Assembly: GCA_900545125.1 (NCBI GenBank)
Contig: UQXS01000113.1
Span: 1-7,769 of the forward strand
Direction of reading: 5' to 3'
From: an uncultured Ruminococcus sp.
GTDB taxonomy: Bacteria; Bacillota; Clostridia; Oscillospirales; Ruminococcaceae
Length of the DNA stretch: 7,769 nucleotides
The number at the start of each line of letters is the position of its first letter. Within the stretch, counting starts at the first letter, position 1. Below the pieces are notes generated by a model. That model worked only from the letters and a program-made list of their open reading frames with translations, made no database searches and was not told the origin of the DNA. Both the position numbers and the translations under genes were made by a program. Shown here one piece after another: positions 5,819 to 7,769 of this stretch.

Positions 5819-5824
5819 ATTATA
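5819..5824 (-). promoter_or_regulatory. Probable -10 box of GTPase promoter
   Basis: TATAAT on the minus strand, 66 bases before the GTPase ATG, in the 112-bp gap after the immunity gene. No convincing -35 hexamer is found at 16-18 bases, so the promoter may be weak or activator-dependent. No terminator is visible after the immunity gene, so read-through from the HerA operon is also possible. Confidence 0.5.
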
Positions 5825-5864
5825 GCAGATAAGTAGGACAATGAATGTCTATCTCAACCCATTA

Positions 5865-6239
5865 TTACAAGAATTCGTCCTGTGAAAGTATTTTTTCCTT
5901 TGGAGAAAGACAAACTGCGATCCCCTCGTCAGGATTATTCGCATCATCAAAAAGAAGTGCTAATGATCCGTCTCTGTCAATATACAGTGTACTTGGAGTC
6001 AAGGAACTAACCGTGTCACTGCATGAATCATTAATAAGCTTTTCGATCCTCTTAAGAATTAATTCTTCATTTTTCAGATACTCAGAATAAGTATTACGTT
6101 GTTCAGCAGTAATTCCGTCCGTTTCATAATACGCCTGAAGATGAATTACTATTGCATATTCGGAATTATTTATATTGATTTTTCTATTTGATTTCCAGCC
6201 GACATTAAATACAAAATCATTCAATATATCATTATTCAT
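5865..6239 (-). CDS. DUF6985-type immunity-like protein
   Basis: A 124-residue acidic protein. The layout fits DUF6985: an N-terminal VGWKSNRKI-type strand, an IHLQAYYETDGITAEQ segment (the conserved I-T-x-x-Q), and a long helix (YLKNEELILKRIEKLI). It ends in the pair LYIDRDGSLALLFDD and DEGIAVCLSPKE...SQDEFL. Proteins of this family often sit directly after polymorphic-toxin nuclease domains and are taken to be their immunity proteins. Its ATG follows the nuclease stop after two bases, so the two are co-translated. Here it should bind and block the upstream WHE nuclease in the cytoplasm; this is inferred from position and family. No signal peptide is seen. Confidence 0.83.
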   Translation of the reverse strand: MNNDILNDFVFNVGWKSNRKININNSEYAIVIHLQAYYETDGITAEQRNTYSEYLKNEELILKRIEKLINDSCSDTVSSLTPSTLYIDRDGSLALLFDDANNPDEGIAVCLSPKEKILSQDEFL

Positions 6240-6241
6240 AT

Positions 6242-6793
6242 TTACAGTCCTCTTTTCTTTGCTTCTGATACTCCGCCGCTATGTGCCATATTGTTATGTA
6301 CAACGCTTGGAACCTTTTGCATAGTTTTCATATTTTTGCACTCATGCCATGTGTAGTTGTTTTCATGACGCCATCTTTTCACATCTTCCGGACTGCACCC
6401 TCTTTTCTTAGCAAGTTCTATATCAGCCTTATTAAAGTTATCTGGACGCCTTGAACTGAATCCATCAATATCAACATTACCCTTACTGATTTTATCAAAA
6501 TTCGGTTCTCCATCAGAATACCTGATACCATCTATACCATATTTTTCAAGTATTTGTTCCCATGTAAGATTGTCAGGATTTGATTTTTGAGGAATGTCTG
6601 TTTTTTCTGGAATCCATTTTGAATTACCGCGTTCTCCTGACCACTTGCCGTTCTCTCTGGGACATATTCCCTCTATATTATACGAATACTCGATAGTTAC
6701 ATCCTGTATTGATGCAATTATCTTACCAAGTGCAGAATCAGCAAATCTATTGGATTTGTTCTCATTAACATCTTTAAAATTAAATCCATTCAT
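6242..6793 (-). CDS. HNH/Endo VII-superfamily nuclease toxin domain (WHE type), stand-alone
   Basis: A 183-residue protein that reads like the C-terminal tip of a polymorphic toxin. GKWSGERGNSKWIP (49-62) is the usual entry motif. TWEQILEKYGIDGI (77-90) and NFNKADIELAKKRG (119-132) follow. The catalytic stretch is YTWHECKNMKTMQKVP (147-162), with W149-H150-E151, then H166 and H171-S-G-G. This is the WHH/GHE-like HNH/Endo VII nuclease pattern, a metal-dependent DNase fold. The long delivery part of a polymorphic toxin is absent: the gene begins with about 48 uncharacterised residues. Its ATG overlaps the HerA stop by four bases (ATGA, 6790-6793), so translation is coupled. The next gene is its probable immunity protein. 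It could be an orphan toxin cassette or a true effector subunit of a HerA system; the sequence alone does not decide. Confidence 0.87.
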   Translation of the reverse strand: MNGFNFKDVNENKSNRFADSALGKIIASIQDVTIEYSYNIEGICPRENGKWSGERGNSKWIPEKTDIPQKSNPDNLTWEQILEKYGIDGIRYSDGEPNFDKISKGNVDIDGFSSRRPDNFNKADIELAKKRGCSPEDVKRWRHENNYTWHECKNMKTMQKVPSVVHNNMAHSGGVSEAKKRGL

Positions 6794-7769
6794 ATAATCA
6801 CCGCCTCATCAGCCATTCGCCTATGCCATTCGTTATATATACCTTCACGGATATTACGCTCATCAGCTTGCATACTCATATCCTTCATAAGGCATTCAGT
6901 AAGTGCAGCTTTAATATCAACAGATGAGTTTGGTATAACCTCAGATGCAATGTTAGAAAGCTCGCTTGATAATTCAGAAAAACCATTTGCATTCAGCACA
7001 GTATTCTCTATACGATTACGAATGCCCAATACATCAGTTATCTTTCTCGATAATTCAGTGATATTCTCATTATCCCACAATTCAAGCTTTCCCGATGAGC
7101 GATACTCATCAAGGAGATCTATCACATATTCACGATTTAGATATGTTAATCCTATCTTATCAATATTCTGATAAATAACAGAAGTATCAAATTCAGGCTT
7201 TTCTTTCAACACACCGCATAGCATAAGCTTCATCAAATTCATCAATACATCTGCCTTATCAACATCAGATGCACTGCCGTCATATTCATAATCACTTTCT
7301 GCTAAGTCACATTTTGTAACTTTAACAAGCACTGGCTCGATCCAGTCATTCTGATATATAGCTGCTACACCATTTTCAAGCTTTGATAGTTCAGCGATCT
7401 GCTCATTGTTAAGTGATGCAGCATATCCAACAAGATCGCGATCATTTTTATCCGGCAATCGAAGAATAATTTTGGTATTTGTATTTCTTATTACGGACAT
7501 ATCCATGAGATTAGGAGACTGGTCAGCAATAATAAATCCTTCGCCATAGGTTCGCAATTCAGCAATTGAGTTTGAAAGCATCTCAACGGATTTACCTAAC
7601 AGATTTGAACCTTCTGCCGATTGTTCGGTTGAAGTTCTCCGCAGCAGATTGTGTGCTTCTTCAAGAACTGTTAGATGTGTTAACGGACTATTCCGTTTTC
7701 CTGACACCATACGATATTCATTCAGTTTCATGATAAGTAGTCCCATTATAAGCGCTTTCGTCTCGGTTG
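6790..7769 (-). CDS. HerA/FtsK-superfamily ATPase, C-terminal part (runs off right edge)
   Basis: The frame is open through 7769 (codons reading T-E-T-K-A-L-I precede the first ATG at 7746), so the gene starts outside the window and that ATG is internal. Numbering from it, the Walker B strand is LTHLTVLEEAH (22-32), with tandem glutamates E29-E30. Then follow AELRTYGEGFIIADQSP (62-78, sensor Gln 76) and VIRNTNTKIILRLP (85-98, likely arginine finger region). This order is diagnostic of HerA-like DUF87 ATPases, hexameric DNA-pumping motors. The Walker A motif and N-terminal HAS barrel would lie upstream. After about residue 140 comes a roughly 180-residue helical C-terminal region of unknown role. 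HerA proteins in accessory DNA usually team with a nuclease or NAD-consuming partner. Here a nuclease gene overlaps its stop by ATGA. The family call is firm; the partner is inferred. Confidence 0.9.
   Translation of the reverse strand, partial: TETKALIMGLLIMKLNEYRMVSGKRNSPLTHLTVLEEAHNLLRRTSTEQSAEGSNLLGKSVEMLSNSIAELRTYGEGFIIADQSPNLMDMSVIRNTNTKIILRLPDKNDRDLVGYAASLNNEQIAELSKLENGVAAIYQNDWIEPVLVKVTKCDLAESDYEYDGSASDVDKADVLMNLMKLMLCGVLKEKPEFDTSVIYQNIDKIGLTYLNREYVIDLLDEYRSSGKLELWDNENITELSRKITDVLGIRNRIENTVLNANGFSELSSELSNIASEVIPNSSVDIKAALTECLMKDMSMQADERNIREGIYNEWHRRMADEAVII

Noticed and set aside
7744..7746. ATG at 7746 as the start of the HerA gene
   Set aside because: The frame stays open to the window end and the Walker A part of the family is missing, so this methionine is internal.
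1..7769. CRISPR array, insertion sequence or riboswitch
   Set aside because: No regularly spaced repeats, no DDE or IS transposase and no recognisable aptamer pattern were seen.

Overview
The window looks like accessory DNA from an anaerobic Firmicute of the class Clostridia, probably Ruminococcaceae-like. This rests on moderate-to-low GC, strong AGGAGG-type ribosome binding sites, tandem large serine recombinases, and DUF3990/DUF3791 and HerA-type accessory genes. No housekeeping protein gene is present, so the taxonomic guess is an inference.

Layout. (1) Bases 1-2886, + strand: two tandem large serine recombinases with a 13-bp overlap. The first is cut by the left window edge by about two bases. 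A strong stem-loop terminator with a T-tract follows (2891-2954). (2) Bases 2887-3627 hold no convincing protein gene but much structure. There are two palindromes just past the recombinase terminator, short direct repeats, and a minus-strand tRNA-like terminator. Next comes the 3' half of an elongator tRNA-Met (anticodon loop to CCA, minus strand), which looks like the leftover half of an integration site, and then a + strand terminator. (3) Bases 3628-4641, minus strand: a promoter with near-consensus boxes drives three coupled genes. These are a DUF3791-like small protein, a DUF3990 ADP-ribosyltransferase-fold protein, and a second small protein; both junctions are TAATG. It resembles a toxin-antitoxin or effector module. 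(4) Bases 4648-5824, minus strand: a GTPase (G1, G3 and G4 motifs, glycine-rich hydrophobic C-terminus) with its own -10 box, RBS and terminator. (5) Bases 5865-7769, minus strand: the C-terminal part of a HerA/FtsK-superfamily ATPase running off the right edge. It overlaps by ATGA a stand-alone HNH/Endo VII-type (WHE) nuclease toxin domain, which is followed two bases later by a DUF6985-type immunity-like protein.

Interpretation. A tRNA fragment with no 5' half, followed by what looks like its own terminator, implies that the DNA to its right entered by recombination in the anticodon loop. The serine recombinases to the left then belong to a different, neighbouring element. The right-hand element carries three compact modules: HerA-nuclease-immunity, GTPase, and the ART trio. 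This is the usual look of a defence or inter-bacterial conflict island. The most intriguing arrangement is a polymorphic-toxin-style nuclease and its immunity protein translationally coupled to a HerA ATPase.
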